From: Symsagittifera roscoffensis
Taxonomy: Eukaryota; Xenacoelomorpha; Acoela; Convolutidae
Assembly (NCBI RefSeq): GCF_963678635.1
Contig: NC_087071.1
Span: 13,623,231-13,687,230, forward strand
Direction: 5' to 3'
Length of the DNA: 64,000 bases
Numbering within the stretch: the stretch's first letter is position 1; every line of letters begins with the position of its first letter. A program made the translations under genes and the position numbers. The notes beneath the pieces were generated by a model. The model was not told the origin of the DNA. It saw nothing but the letters and a program-made list of their open reading frames with translations, and did not search any database. This document shows positions 1-12,560 of this stretch, piece after piece.

Positions 1-1886
1 ATGTCCTCAAAGCTCTAACCATTCCTGTGTCAAACACGTTCATGTGGACTGACAGCACCACTGTGCTCCAGTGGTTAAACTCAGGTAGTAAGCAACCCAC
101 GTTCGTGGCAAACCGGATTGGAGAGAATCTGGAAAGTACGACTGTAGACCAGTGGTTTCAGGTCATAAGTGGAGACAACCCTGCTGATACGGGAACCAGA
201 GGAATCTCAGCGGAGTCCTTAAAAACAAGCAGCTGGGTGAACGGGCCAAGTCTGCTGAAAAGTGGCGAGTGGCCGTTCAAGCCGAGCATAGAAATACTTA
301 AGAAAATCCGCCTGGCTGGTCCCTCTTGTGACCTTAATGAAGTTTTACAGCAGGCCTCTAATTTTTCAAACGTTGCAAAAAAACAAAAACAACCCATTTT
401 ATTTGCATGGGAAAAATTCAGCTCGTTTCGTAAACTCCAGCGAGTGGTGGCCTTCATGCTCAGACTTAGTCCAAAACACCGGCACTACCGCACTAAAGTC
501 AAGGAAATAACCGATCCGGTTGAATTAGAAACCGCCAAACAACGACTTTTGTTGATTTCCGAAAAAGATTCTTTTGAAGCGTAATATTTACTCCTGTCCT
601 GCAACAAAACCGTCAAAAAGTCTAGTCGTATTGCACTATATGCACCGTTTATGGGTCCTGCATTCCTCAATTGTTCAACTGGGCGAATTCGTCGCCTAGT
701 TGAAAGTGAATATGACACAAAACACCCCATAATCCTTGATGAAAGGCATTCTCTGGTGAAATTGTTCGTAAGTGATATTCATTATCGCTATCAGCACCAG
801 TTCTTAGACTAACTGCGAGCTGTAATTCACTTAGAGTTCGCAATCTTGAACCTTCGCTCTTTATTAAAGTCCATTGAAGTCCACTGCCTTATATGTAGGA
901 AGTGCAAAGCCAAAACTGTCACATCTATGATTGCAGAGCTTCCAGTTGAAAGGCTTGGTTACCGCCAGCCTCACTTCACAAACTGTGGTGTTGATTACTT
1001 TGGACCCTTTTACGTCTCAATCAGGAGGAGTTCTGAAAAACGATGGTGCTTCCTTTTTACATGTATGACCACCAGAGCTGTACATATTGAGATTGTCTCA
1101 TCCATGGACACGAGTTCGTGTGTAATGGGAATCGAAAGATTCATTGCCCGTCGCGGCACTCCATCAGTCATTTGGTCTGATAACGGCACCAATTTTGTGG
1201 GAGCCGAGAAAGAACTCTTAAATTGTATTCAGTCGTGGAACGATCAAGCACCCCCAGAGCTGGCGAAAAAGGGTATTAAGTGGAAATTTAACCCCCCGGC
1301 AGCCCCGCATCACGGTGGTTCTTGGGAATGTCTCGTTCGGTGTTGTAAAAGGGTATTCTACGCAATAATAGGAAGTAGAAAGCTCACTCCCGAAGTCCTT
1401 GAAACAACTTTCTGTCTTGTAGAACAATCACTGAACGCTCGACCTATAACATCAGTAAGTGCAAGTCCGGATGGTTTCGAGGTGTTAACTCCTAATCATT
1501 TTTTGTTAGGCCGAAATGATACTAGCTTTCCTTCTCTCTCTTTTCAGGAGCACTTCGACCATCGAAAGCAATATAACCGAGCGCAAAGCTACGCCAACGC
1601 AATTTGGAGTCGTTGGCTGCGAGATTATGTGCCAGCGCTGAATAAACGCAGTAAGTGGCACTCCGATAGTGACGTTATTTTAAAAACAGGGAATTTAGTG
1701 TGGATTGTTGACGAACGCAGCCCAAGGGGACACTACCCTCTGGCTCGTATAAAAACCCTTAATTACGGAAGAGACAACATAGCCCGATCCGCCGTAGTTA
1801 CCACCCGCTCCGGTGAGCCAACTCGACCGGCCGTAAAACTCGCACCCGTTTTCGATCCTTTGGGCGCGGAAGATGTTCGCGTTTAA
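1..1886 (+). pseudogene. BEL/Pao retrotransposon pol, 3' part (RNase H end, integrase, C-terminal domain)
   Basis: One reading frame runs from the window edge to the stop at 1884-1886, interrupted only by TAA codons at 582-584 and 810-812. The first part has the RNase H-like WTDSTTVLQWL segment and the FVANRIGE motif typical of BEL/Pao pol. Next come a zinc-binding-like stretch with the ICRKCKAK motif (about 890-915) and an integrase core with GVDYFGPF, WSDNGTNFVG and HHGGSWE, which carry the D, D and E catalytic residues. The C-terminal domain, with WSRWLRDY and GNLVWIVDE, is the usual BEL/Pao integrase tail. The integrase would join element cDNA to host DNA in the nucleus. From codon 846 the frame is open for 346 residues. 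The 5' end, with gag, protease and RT, lies outside the window. Family assignment is firm. The stops make it a pseudogene unless they are sequencing errors. Confidence 0.9.
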
Positions 1887-2206
1887 ATAAATCTTAAATT
1901 AATGAAGTCATTATGGCGCGAAAGTGAAAAACTAAAATTAGATTTTCTTAGACAAAAGGCCTTGGAAGCTACTGGTTTGTCCGATTAAGGTCAGTTTGCC
2001 ATTAAAATGTTTATTGATTTTTGAGATTGTTGGAAACCGTATTGCTAAAATGCTAACCGAAAATGTTAAACTCATTTTTGTCATATTTTACTTACTCTTC
2101 ATATTATCTGTTAAGTTGGCGATAATTTACAGATTTTGAAGCAGGTTTTTGTAGATCTTACAGGATAGGAGAGTGCGGCACATTTTGGTCCGCCGACCCG
2201 GACCAG
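1887..2206. other. BEL/Pao 3' flank, no gene seen
   Basis: AT-rich sequence between the integrase stop and the broken 3' end of element B. It may include the polypurine tract and part of the 3' LTR of the BEL/Pao element. No second LTR copy is in the window, so no boundary can be drawn. Confidence 0.4.
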
Positions 2207-2212
2207 TGTGGG

Positions 2213-3973
2213 AAAATAAAAAGCCGTGTGGGAAAATGTCGTGAATAGCGTGTGAGGTAGTTAGTAATTTTGCTAGCATATGTATTATGTTTTTAGTTTG
2301 CAACCGTGGCCAAAGCACTTGCAGTGCTTTGATGGTTTTTAGTTCATCGGTGCCTACTGCAAATTCATGAGGTGTGTTCTGGATTAGATTATAAATTTTA
2401 TGATTATATTTAGTATTATGGATGAATTCTAAAATGGTTACTTCTATGGGTTGAATTTATTCATGCGGAATGATCAGAGGTCCGGATTCTTCCTCATTGA
2501 AGGTCTTCGTGAGGGGACAAAAAATATATATTTGAGTGATGGGATCGTAATTCCGGAGGATGCCTTGGAATTTAGTATTTTTAATGCAATACGTGAAGTT
2601 TAGAAAAAATGGTGAGCTGTATTTGGAATTAACGAACTGAAATCTTGAGTGAGGTTGGCGTGATGGTGTGTGTAAATGAAAATGATTTTGGATAAAGCGA
2701 TAGTAAGTATAAGTATGTGTTTGCTTAGTTCCCAACATAATGTCGTGTGAGCAGTGCAAATCGCGTTCTTTTGGTGTCAGGAAGTGAAAGGTTAGTGATA
2801 ATGTTTGAAATTTTTCGTGAAATGATTCATATGCTTGGATGTCTGATAGTGCTTCTGAAAAAATGTGATCATGCTTTTTATCTAGTATGTTAAGTGTGAA
2901 TATGTATGATGATTTAATGAAAAAGTTTTCTGTGATTTGTAGATTTGCAAATTTATCGTCATCAAGAAATTGGTCTTGATTAGATCTGATGATTTTTTGA
3001 TCGTAATACTCAATTGAGTAGTCGTTATTGCGGGGTGCAGTGAGTGTTTTTAGTAATTTTTTGTTTCCTACGTAAGTAAATTGTCGTGGGATGGTTAACT
3101 GAATAATTCGTCTTTCTTCCTTTCAATATCGATAGTGGTGTTATATAGTGGTAGCGTAAGGGGATTAGAGAAATTATAATAAGCTGTCCAATGAAGTGTG
3201 GGTATTAATACATGTTCATCTACAAAATGACGTGGTTCAGTGTTAGAGTTGGATTGATTTAGTGTATATTGGGGAAATGAAGGTAGGATTATTTGAAGAA
3301 AGTTCGTAGCATTGGTGTCGTCTGGATGATTGATATATTCTCGGGCGGTTCCGTGTTTGGATGGGAAGGGCTGATTGAGGAATTTACGTTTAAAAGTTCT
3401 ATAAGCACGGTTGAATTTAAGCACACATTTTGTGTAAGTGGATGAATGAGCTAATGATGGTGTTGGTGGATTTAATGATGTTATTGTTGATGATAATTGG
3501 TAAATAGTGAGGGTGTGGGGAGATAGCAGTTGTTGTTGGAGTGTTATCAATTTATCTAGTTCTTCGGAAAGTTGGATATTATCAGGGGAGTTAAGGGTCG
3601 AGCGTTTATTAATGAATGGGGTGTTTGTTGGGGTTACTTGAGAAGGAGTGTAGGGAGATGTATGTTGGCTATAGGATTGTATAGGTCGGAAAGGGGGTTT
3701 TGAGAAGGTTGTTGAGCTGGTCGGGGTATGTGCAGAAGGGGATGGTTCTGAATTGGCGAATTCGTCGGGGGTTTCATTATCAGAATTATTGATTTGTGAA
3801 ACTGTTGTATAAATTGTGATATCTGAGTTAGTGTCAGAATTCATGCCGGATGATGTGTTAGCTTGTGGTGAATCAGGTGGCGGAAAAGCAAAAAGTGGGA
3901 CAAAAGGGAGTGGATTTTGGAGATTGGCAGTGTGAGAGTTTGATCGGTGGAGTGATCCAACTTGTCTGCTCAT
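2213..3973 (-). pseudogene. Element B last accessory ORF (orfX) relic
   Basis: ATG at 3971-3973 overlaps the env stop (3970-3972) as ATGA, exactly as in element A. The first 292 codons (to 3095) are open: a Pro/Ser/Thr/Asn-rich N-terminal half, then a more globular part containing HGTAREYINH and IPTLHWTAYYNF. The rest, to about 2213, is homologous to the element A protein in shifted frames; one 100-codon piece at 2457-2759 keeps LHCSHDIML-like and FFLNFTYCIK motifs. I do not recognise a family. Conservation of the frame between A and B, including a segment missing from A, argues for a real protein. Confidence 0.65.
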
Positions 3974-5910
3974 CGTGGGCTAGAAAAATGATTATTTTGA
4001 GACTGAAAAGTGGTGGTATGAGGCTGTTCAATGATTTGTTCATATGTATCGACAATTGAAGGTTGTTGTGTCACTATGTGTTGGATAGAGCTTTGTCTGT
4101 GGCTGGATCTTAAGTTTGGGGGGTTGGTTATTGCTAAGTTTCGAAAAATTTGTGAGACTAAAGATAATGGATGATTATTTGGCAAATGGGGTGCCGGAGG
4201 TAATGCGTTTGTATTATTATTTGAGTCATCGCATGTATTGGGATTTGTTGATAGTTTTGTATTGTATTCTTTAGTTTATGCATCTGGGAGGATTTTTTTT
4301 ATTGAGGATAAAAATAATCCAAGAAATTCTGCAAATAATATGCGTGCTACGCTGGCTTGTCTGTTTACTTGTGTATGTATTGCGCATGTGTTATAAATTC
4401 CTTTCAGTAATGAGAAAAGAAATCCAATAAAATTAAACATTGCTTATAAGATAGTCAATCTTTCTAAGATGTAATATGGCCATCCTAGAAAGGCTAAAAC
4501 TTCGTTTTTCAAATTTACAAAACTAAAGATATTGATTGGTGATATATATTGTGGTCGATATTTTTCACCGTTTAAATATATATATAATCTTTGATGTCTT
4601 TAAAATATCCGCTGTAATCCTGTGCGTAAATATCTCAAAATACTGCTGTTTTTGCAAATTCGTTGTATAGTGTCCATTTCGGTTAGTAGTTCTTGAAACT
4701 GTTGCGTTCTAATGTGATGTTGTATATCCGATTTAGAATATAAACCGATTGATTGTAAATCGATATTTGGGTTGCCAGCAATAGCTCGAATGCTTTCTGG
4801 TGAAAACTTTTTTTAGCGGCTGCATGAGTGTAGGGTATGGTGTAAGTAGATAGTATTTATCTTCGTCAGGGTTTAATTAAACGACGTTGTGGCTATTTTC
4901 TGATCCACATGGGACTGCGGTATCCCAAAAACATGTTCGTCCTGAAAGTGTATCAACAAAATGTACTTTATTTTTATAAAATATTGGGATTCTTTTGGGA
5001 TTCTTCCCATATTTTAATGGGATTGATTCAATAAAATATTTTTGGTGAAATTTAATCATTCTAGCGTGTTTTTTTACAACTTGGAAAACTGTGCAGGTTT
5101 CTTCAGGAAATCATACTATGGTTGCTTGTGTGCGTGTTGTAGGATCGCACTATCCTTGGTCAATTTTGCAAGGTAGTCTAATGCCTTGGTAAAGGATTGT
5201 GTCGTCTTTTAAATCTCGTGTTAGTTGTATTTTTTCAAGTTGTATTTTCCAAACATTATTTTCTGATATCCTTTTTTTTGTATCTGCTTTGCAATTTAGG
5301 GATCATTGATACCTATGTGTGATATCCAGTGTTTATCATGTAGATCGTACGGCAGTCTTCCGTGTGTTCCATGAAAGGGGAAATTTCAACTAGTCTAATG
5401 TGACCCTGGTGTTTTTCAAGTTCTGCTTGATGTGCTGACTCTGGGAAAACTTGAAAAATTACCAGTTTTCTATTCGTTCCGTCGTTTTGTGTTAAGTTTA
5501 ATCGTCTAAGTTCATTCTTATAATCTTGAGGGTTAAGATGTAGTAATCTTTCTATATTACTCTGATAGAAAGACTCGTGATAAAGTCGGTTTTTATTTCC
5601 GCTTGAGACTTACGAGCAATGTGCTTTCTTTTCGGAAAATGTTGCTGTAAACTTGTATTCTGTTAATGTTGTTGATCGGGCTTTTGAGTATAGTGTAGCT
5701 ATTACATTAGTGCTTTCTATAGCTTGTGGTTCTGATTCGCATTGTGTTACTTGGTTTAAAGCGTATTTGTGTTTTTTGTTCGTTTTCTTCACAATCATAG
5801 TGTGTTACTAATAAATCCTGAGGTCCTGTACGAGAAGATGGATTTGTATGTTGTTCGGAAAAAATTAGAAAAAGAATGTGTTGAAACGTAAAAACCTTTA
5901 AAATATACAT
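3970..5910 (-). pseudogene. Element B env-like glycoprotein relic
   Basis: The copy starts at the ATG 5908-5910 with a hydrophobic N-terminus and ends at 3970 in the same ATGA overlap as element A. It keeps the early GPQDLLVTHYDCEENE motif, the KNKVHFVDTLSGR stretch, and a cytoplasmic tail with YEQIIEQPH. Many frameshifts and stops break it. At the place where element A has a nonsense codon (29328-29330), B has a sense codon, which shows that the two open segments of A belong to one protein. Confidence 0.7.
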
Positions 5911-7014
5911 GTGTATGATAATCCGGAGTATGGGTTATAAAATGTGATATATCCAATTGTGTTCTTAGTGTATCTTTCGTATTTATATATTACTTCAGTT
6001 GTTATAAATGGAAGAGGTAGTGATTGAGATGTTATGTTTGGTGGACTTAGGGGAAAAGGATGTTTAACAATTTTATTAAGTTTGACCGTGATTTCAAACT
6101 TTAATTGGAGACTTTTTTGTTGAAGTATTTAAATGTTATGTTCTCGGATATCTTCGTGGATATCTTGTCTATATTGTAATCTATTAAGTGCCCAACTATG
6201 TAGTCGGTTACTTTCTTGGTGTTGTCCAAATAGTGGGGGAGTTGCTTCGAAAGTATTCCAATCTAATCGTAAAGGGATATTTGACGGTGATTGTTCTCGG
6301 TATCTAGCGTCGAGGTTGTTTGGAAAAGTGTTGGTGAGACTTGACTTATTGATGGTGTTGACTGAAGTGAGAGTGTTTCTGGTAATGATGATAGTGTTGT
6401 ATCAGAAGAAATATCTATTGGTTCATTTACTATGTTCGGTTCACCTTGTGTATATGAGTGTGTTGTCCAATATGGTGGTCTTTCTGTGGTGTTTGGGGGA
6501 TTAAAATGGTTTTCTCGGATTTGTTGTGATGTGGGGGTTGAACCTAGGTAGTCTGAGGGTATATTTGAGATGCTATGTTGTGAAAGAAGTGTGGGAGTTT
6601 CTGGTAGTGTACTGCTTGAAAGTTCTGAGGTAGTTGGTGTTGGTGATTGAGGTATATTAAAATGAACTCTGGGGGTTTAAAATTTTCAATTTTTTCGCGG
6701 ATGTATAATTTGTCTATGTAACTCAGATATATTTTGATTTTGGCTAATTTTTCTAACTCGATTGAGGTTTTGTTGCAAGGTGGGATATAAGTTATATGTT
6801 GGTTCACTTAAATGTGCTTGTCGATGAACTGGTTCTAGTGGTTCTGATAAGCGTGCGTGTCGTTCTTCAAAGGTGTATGGATTCTCTTGAAAAGAAATGC
6901 GTGTTGATGTTTGGGGATTGTTTGTAGTTGCAGGCGTTATTGCACTTTCTTGGGATGTGTTTGGTGAGGGCTGATTTGGTGGTGGTTAATTAGCAATTTT
7001 GGAAAATTTTCTGA
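5898..7014 (-). pseudogene. Element B Pro/Ser/Thr-rich ORF relic (no ATG)
   Basis: Collinear with element A 29900-31029. It retains the stretches NPYTFEERHARLSEP and SGLSYTCIF and ends at a TAA (5898-5900) that overlaps the env start. The last part is uninterrupted in B where A has a frameshift near 30070. As in A, I find no ATG in the frame near its 5' end. A TAA close to the 5' end and further stops make it a pseudogene. Confidence 0.55.
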
Positions 7015-7450
7015 ATTTTAATTTAACTGGAAAATTTGTGTTTATTGCAATACTCTTCAATAAAAAGTATCAAGAGGATAGTTGCTAGGGCAAAAGTGAC
7101 TAATGCCTTTTTTATACATTTGCACATTGTCATGATGAGGGAGATTAAAATTGTGAGGAAAATTATGAATAAAAGAAAAATATGTGTTCGACTGAAAATA
7201 GTTCGTATCTTTTAGATAGATTATACGTATTCGTACCTGTAGATGTGGTCAAGGATTTGGGAGAGGTGGAGATATATTTCAAATGGGGAATAGAAAATTT
7301 AAAAAAAGATTGCAAAAAATTATAGAAGTTATTATAATGAATTCAAAAGTTTCAATGAAAAAGTATATCAAAAATTGAAATAGAATGAAAAATTTTGAGA
7401 AGAGGTTTAGAAGTTTTTTGTTTTATAAATTCAACTGTTATGGAAATAAG
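7012..7450 (-). pseudogene. Element B small membrane ORF relics
   Basis: Degraded counterpart of the two tiny membrane ORFs of element A (31038-31453). The C-terminal half of the second ORF is still recognisable, with a TFALATI hydrophobic core followed by an EEYCNKHK-type charged tail. The start codon of the second ORF and its ATGA overlap are lost in B. Confidence 0.5.
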
Positions 7451-8365
7451 CATGTACGCAGTGATCCATTCATCGAATTTTTTAAAAAGTTTTGAGGCAA
7501 AATTCAAGTGTGGTTGGATTATTTATTGATTTTTTGACAAGTGAGTTGAGTTGAAGCAGAAATTGTTGAGCGCTATTTTATTTGTGTTCGGGAGGTCATC
7601 ATAGTATTGTTTTCATTTGTTGAATAAATGGGGAGCATCTTTGAAATATTTGTACTTTAGGCCAAATGATCATGGGTCATTTTTTTTGCTTTAGGCTAGT
7701 TTGCCATTTTTGGTTGGGGGACTTTTGAGGTCTGAATTGGGAAAATATTGGTGATTTTTGCATAATCTGATAGGGGAAGGTTATAAAATTGAAGTAGTGT
7801 TTATTTTAGTTGTCAAGTTTTAGCGAGTTGCTTATTTTTGACCTGGAGGTTGTAAAGTTATAGTTATAGATAAGCATGGAGATTAATTTATATCGGCTAA
7901 ATAAGTTTGTGTAAGAGATAGAAAGGTGAAATTTTGAACAATTTCAATGGTTGAATTTGAACTATAATTGATCGAAGTTATTTTCAGCATGTTTTTACAG
8001 AAATGTGAAGGAGTAAAGTGATTCAAAAGAAAGTTTACCTTACTCCTTAATCAAGGTTGTTTCTGAAATTCAACGTTCTTTAATATTTTAGAGTGTGGGA
8101 TGATTGTTTTATATTTTTCCGTGGTTGACTGTTGAGACGTGATGATTCTCTATGTTCGGATATTTGTTGTTGATTTTGTGGTAAAATTTTTTCTGTTAAT
8201 TCTTTTTGAGGTTTTTATGGTTCTGGTGTGTTTGATCTTTGAGGGTCTATATTCTGCTGTTGAATTGTTTTTGTATTTTTGGTAGTATTAACATGTTGAT
8301 TTTGTTCTATTTGTGGGTAATTTTTAAGTATGTGTAAGCCTGTGAAAGAATATAATTGAGTTAAT
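7451..8365 (-). other. Element B region between pol and membrane ORFs
   Basis: It includes the C-terminal tail of integrase (about 8250-8365) and a non-coding stretch. Two CTTTAGGC repeats (7653-7665 and 7688-7699) and a block at about 7812-7885 correspond to repeats and a block at the same place in element A. No other gene is seen. Confidence 0.5.
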
Positions 8366-10044
8366 GCGCGAAGTGCGTATTCCTTGGGATAATAATGTAA
8401 AAGTTTGTTACGGTGTTGTTTGATTTCTTTCTTGTTGGAGTCAGTATGTTTGTATGATACTTCAGTAGGTTTATCAATTATTTAGAATGGTCCTTTTCGA
8501 AGTGGTTGTAATTTTTTGGATATTCCTTTTTGTGTATTAAAATTAGGTATTAAAACAAAGGTTCCAATTTTTAAGTATGTGGCTGGCATGAAGCGTGATA
8601 TAATTTGGTTATTTATTTTTTGGTAGATTTCATTGTTTTTTATCTCTTTTGAAAATCCATTCGGTATGTGTACCGGAAGCTAATCTCAAAATTTGTGGAT
8701 GATGAAAGTGGTCTTCATCATGTGTGCGTAACGGTAGGGTATAACAATTTGAATCCTTGTTGGGTTGACAATAACCTTGTGCAATTTTATGAGCGTTTGC
8801 TGTAAACATGATTGGTTTTCACGGCTTTTGATTAAAAACCATCTCGTCTGGTGACATTCCTAAGGCTGTTGTAATTTGTGAATTTGAGGATAATTGGAAT
8901 AATTTTACATCTGTTGACCATTCAGTATATCGTGTATCATTTCCATTAATGATGCATCTGAGGTATTCTTGTAGTGAACGGTACATACCTTCGACTAGTC
9001 CATTTGTCCAGGGTGCATCAGATGTACGTAGTTTATGTTTGATATTATATAGGTGGTATAATGTGATGATTTCGTTGTTAATGAATTCTGTGCCATTATC
9101 TCTGACTAGTATTTCTGGTTGTCCGAATTGAGCTATCCAATGTTCGTAAAGTGTTGTGTATGTGTAGTAAACATTACAATGTGGTACTGATTTGAGTGCT
9201 ACGTAGAGTGTAATTGTACCAACAATTACCATAATATAGGAATTTCCTTCGGAGGTTGGTGAAATTGGTCCTTTTGTGTCGAATGAAATTCTATGATTGA
9301 AATATAGATTTGTTCTTTAAAATCTTGTTTTGTTGCTATTTGTTTTTGATTTGGATAAGGCTCATTTAATTGCGATCTTATGCAATCGTTGCATAATACT
9401 CTAATGCAAATTGGTGCATTTGAGAAGTAAAAAGTTTTTGTAAAAATTGAATATGTCTTTTCTGTTGCTGAGTGTCTTTTTGTATGTTGTGTATGGGATA
9501 TGTCAAATGCTATCAGCATCATGCTGAGGGGGAGACAGGGTACTTTAAAATCAGTTGTTTGATATTCTAAAAGGTCTGTGATTTCATTAATAGTTGTATT
9601 ATTGTATTTTCTAAAGTATCGGAGGAGTGTTTTTTTTCCTAATATTGTTGTATCAGCTTTTGTTGGTTTTCTTTTATACTTGTGCCATGATTTGAGTTGG
9701 CGAATCACGGGATCAAAGTTGTGATTTTTCTGTAATAACTGTAATGTAATTTTTTCTATTGGTGGTAGAAAAATATTTTCAACTTCTATTTTTGATAAAG
9801 GAATTGTGTCGAGTGGGTCTTGGAGATCAAAAACTTGATTTATCGTGTATTTTGCATTATTTAAAGGTGGTCCTGATAAATTTATTTTATCCGTTGAATT
9901 TTCTTTTTCTATCAATGGAAAGGTGTCTTTTTTGTGTGGTTGTTGTTTGATTGTTTTTTGTTGCGTATTGTTTTTTATCCAATGTGAATAAAGTATTGGT
10001 TTGAATGTGGATGTTTCTAATAGATCTACTTCATAGTGGTTATT
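8366..10044 (-). pseudogene. Element B integrase relic
   Basis: The integrase core is readable in two overlapping frames (9226-9915 and 8819-9232). It contains the ETYSIFTK region before the zinc finger, LVRDNGTEF with the second catalytic Asp, and GLVEGMYRSLQEY with the Glu. The C-terminus includes PKEYAL and runs on for about 40 codons past the point where element A is interrupted by a 91-bp insertion. Frameshifts and stops make it non-functional. Confidence 0.75.
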
Positions 10045-12560
10045 TTAACAATCTAAATAGAGTGGGAAATGATGTAAGTATTTTATTTGTGACTGACCTA
10101 TATTAGTTTTTACTGCATATTTGCATTCCAATCTGGGTGATGTTTCATTTTTTGCAAGATAGAATTTATTATTTTGTGGTATTTCAACTGTAGTTTCTCG
10201 TGTAAGTAGTTCAGGTGGTGTATTTCTACTTAATATATCTAGTAGTGCAAGATTTTTTCCTGCTGTCCAAACTATATGTAAGTTTGGGAATTTCATTAAA
10301 ATTAATTGAAACCTATAAACTCTATATTTTGGGTTTGATTTCTGTGTAAAAAGAAATATTATAGGTTTATGATCTGTAAATAGAACTGTTGGATGTTTAG
10401 ATCCAAGTACTAGAAATTCACATTCGGTAAGTGTGTATATTATAGCTGCGCATTCTCTTATGAGAGTAGAGAGACGTAGTTCAGCTTGTGTAAATAAGCG
10501 AGAATTTGCTGATATAAGATTCAATTTGTTTGTTCCACTGTGTGATTGTAGTAAAGCTGCGCCGATGCCAAAGTTTGAAGCATCGCCCATTGCGAAAATG
10601 GTTGATTTGGATCTGGGATTGTGTTTGATAATTGTTCTGTTAACAATTTTTTAGTTTCTTCGAATCTTGTTTGATGTTCGGTAGTCCATTTGAAGTTTTT
10701 TTGTTGTTTAAGGATGTTATAGAAAGGTCTTAGTATATTTGCACTTTGTATAAAAATTTACTTAAGAAATTTAACATTACAAGAAATTCTTGGGTTTTTT
10801 TTTATTTTTTGATTGTTGAAGTTTCTGAATCGCGTGTATTCGTGATTTCATTGGAGTTATAGTGTTACTTTCGATAATTTGGCCAAGAAAATTTACGCTT
10901 GTTAGGAAAAAAAATGTGATTTGTCTGGGGCTGCTTTCATGTTTTCAATTTTGAGTATTTGATATTATTGTTCTAAAATTATAAACGTTTCGTCTTTCGT
11001 TTGTGACTGCACGAAACATCATTTGAGTATGTTTCTTGATTATAAGTGGTCTAAAAATTTTACTCATAAAAGCTGAAAAAGCTGCTGGTCCTATGGAAAT
11101 GCCATAGAATAACCTATTAAATTCGTTTTGTTGATTTCAATAACGAATTGTGTTTATCGTCGTGACTGTTCATCTAGTGGCATTTGATTGTATGCACTAT
11201 TAATATCTGCGGTTGTGAAATATTTGCCATTTGTTTTTGTTAGAATTACTCGAGTAGGTTGAATGGGCCAATTAGTTTCGTCAATTAGCGAATTGAGGTA
11301 TCTAGCGTCTAGAACGTTTTTTAGTGATTCTCCTTTAGCTAAGATGATAACTGGGTTGATAAAAGTGTTGCCTTTTGGTTGTTGTTTTTTGTTAATTGGT
11401 GATATAATTTCATTTTAATCCAAAATGTCAAGTAGTCCGTTTACTTTATCTTGTAATTGTATTGGTACTTTACTTGCTCTTTGTTTTTTGAAAACTGCGT
11501 CAAATTTTAAAGGTGAGTGTAGTGATGAACTAATTTTTTCAACATCGAATTTTGATGTTGCATAAACTGACGGAAATTTTAATAACAGTCCGGCTAATTT
11601 ATCGACTTCTTTTTGTGTTATTTGGGAATGTTGAAAATTAAACATTGTTAGAAACTTGTGTTGTTCTAATTTAAAATGTTTTGTTTTTGTGAAGTAGTCA
11701 GTGTTTCTTTTTTCGTTGCTTATTGTGTTGTTTATTGATAATTTTTCATCAAGAATTGTTGATTGACATATATCTAGTAATTGTAGTATATTATTGACTC
11801 GATATGCTACTTCATTCGTGGGTGAAGTTGTTGCAATTCTTTCACAGTGTCCTAGGAGTGCTAAGGGTAGTGTTATCTGGTATGGTGAATTGTTATATAC
11901 GTGTAATGAAATAGTATCTGAGTTTGACTGTTTCATGTATTTTATGGATGAAATTGTGATTCGAAAATATTTATGGATGGATTTATATATAAGGTCTGAC
12001 TTAAAAAGATGTTGTTTATTTTGGTCATTATCGTACTGGTGGACTTGTTTGATTGAAAAGTCATATACATTTCCTGATAGTGGTTTCAGGTATTTTTGTT
12101 CCTGATTGTGAATAGGGTGAAATTTGGAGAAAAATGGTGGTTGTTTTGTTTAATCTTTAAAGAATGTTAAGGATGTGTTTTTTGTTCTTGTGTATTTATC
12201 AGTATATGCAGTTTGCTATTCAAAATGTTTATTGTGGGATTAAACTTAGTTATAAATGGTATGCCAATGATATTGTGTTCTATGTCTGTAATGTGAAATG
12301 TTTGTTTAAATGGTTTATTTAGTATTTTATTTTGTTCCATTGTTCTAGTGGGAACAGGGAGAAGTTAGATTTTTCCGTAATTTTTTAATGTTGATCCTTG
12401 TGCTGTTGCTAGTTTACTGGCGGTCTTTTTAAGTGTTAGGATTGGGTGTAACGATTTGATTTCATTCCAAGTAGGCATGTTAATAATATTTGATTCTGCG
12501 CCTGAATCAATTAAAAAATCTTTTTGAAGATCGGGGTTTGAATTTCTTTACTTTTTGGGC
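10045..12560 (-). pseudogene. Element B protease, RT and RNase H relic
   Basis: The protease keeps its DSG triad (Asp codon at about 12506-12508). The RT N-terminal part is open over 11415-11936. The catalytic YLDD region is disrupted by a short deletion near 11020-11035. RNase H is open over 10045-10590, with GDASNFGIGAALLQ, an E in RECAAIIYTL and FTDHKP for the catalytic D, E and D. In this stretch B has sense codons where A has stops at 34658 and 34229. Confidence 0.8.
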
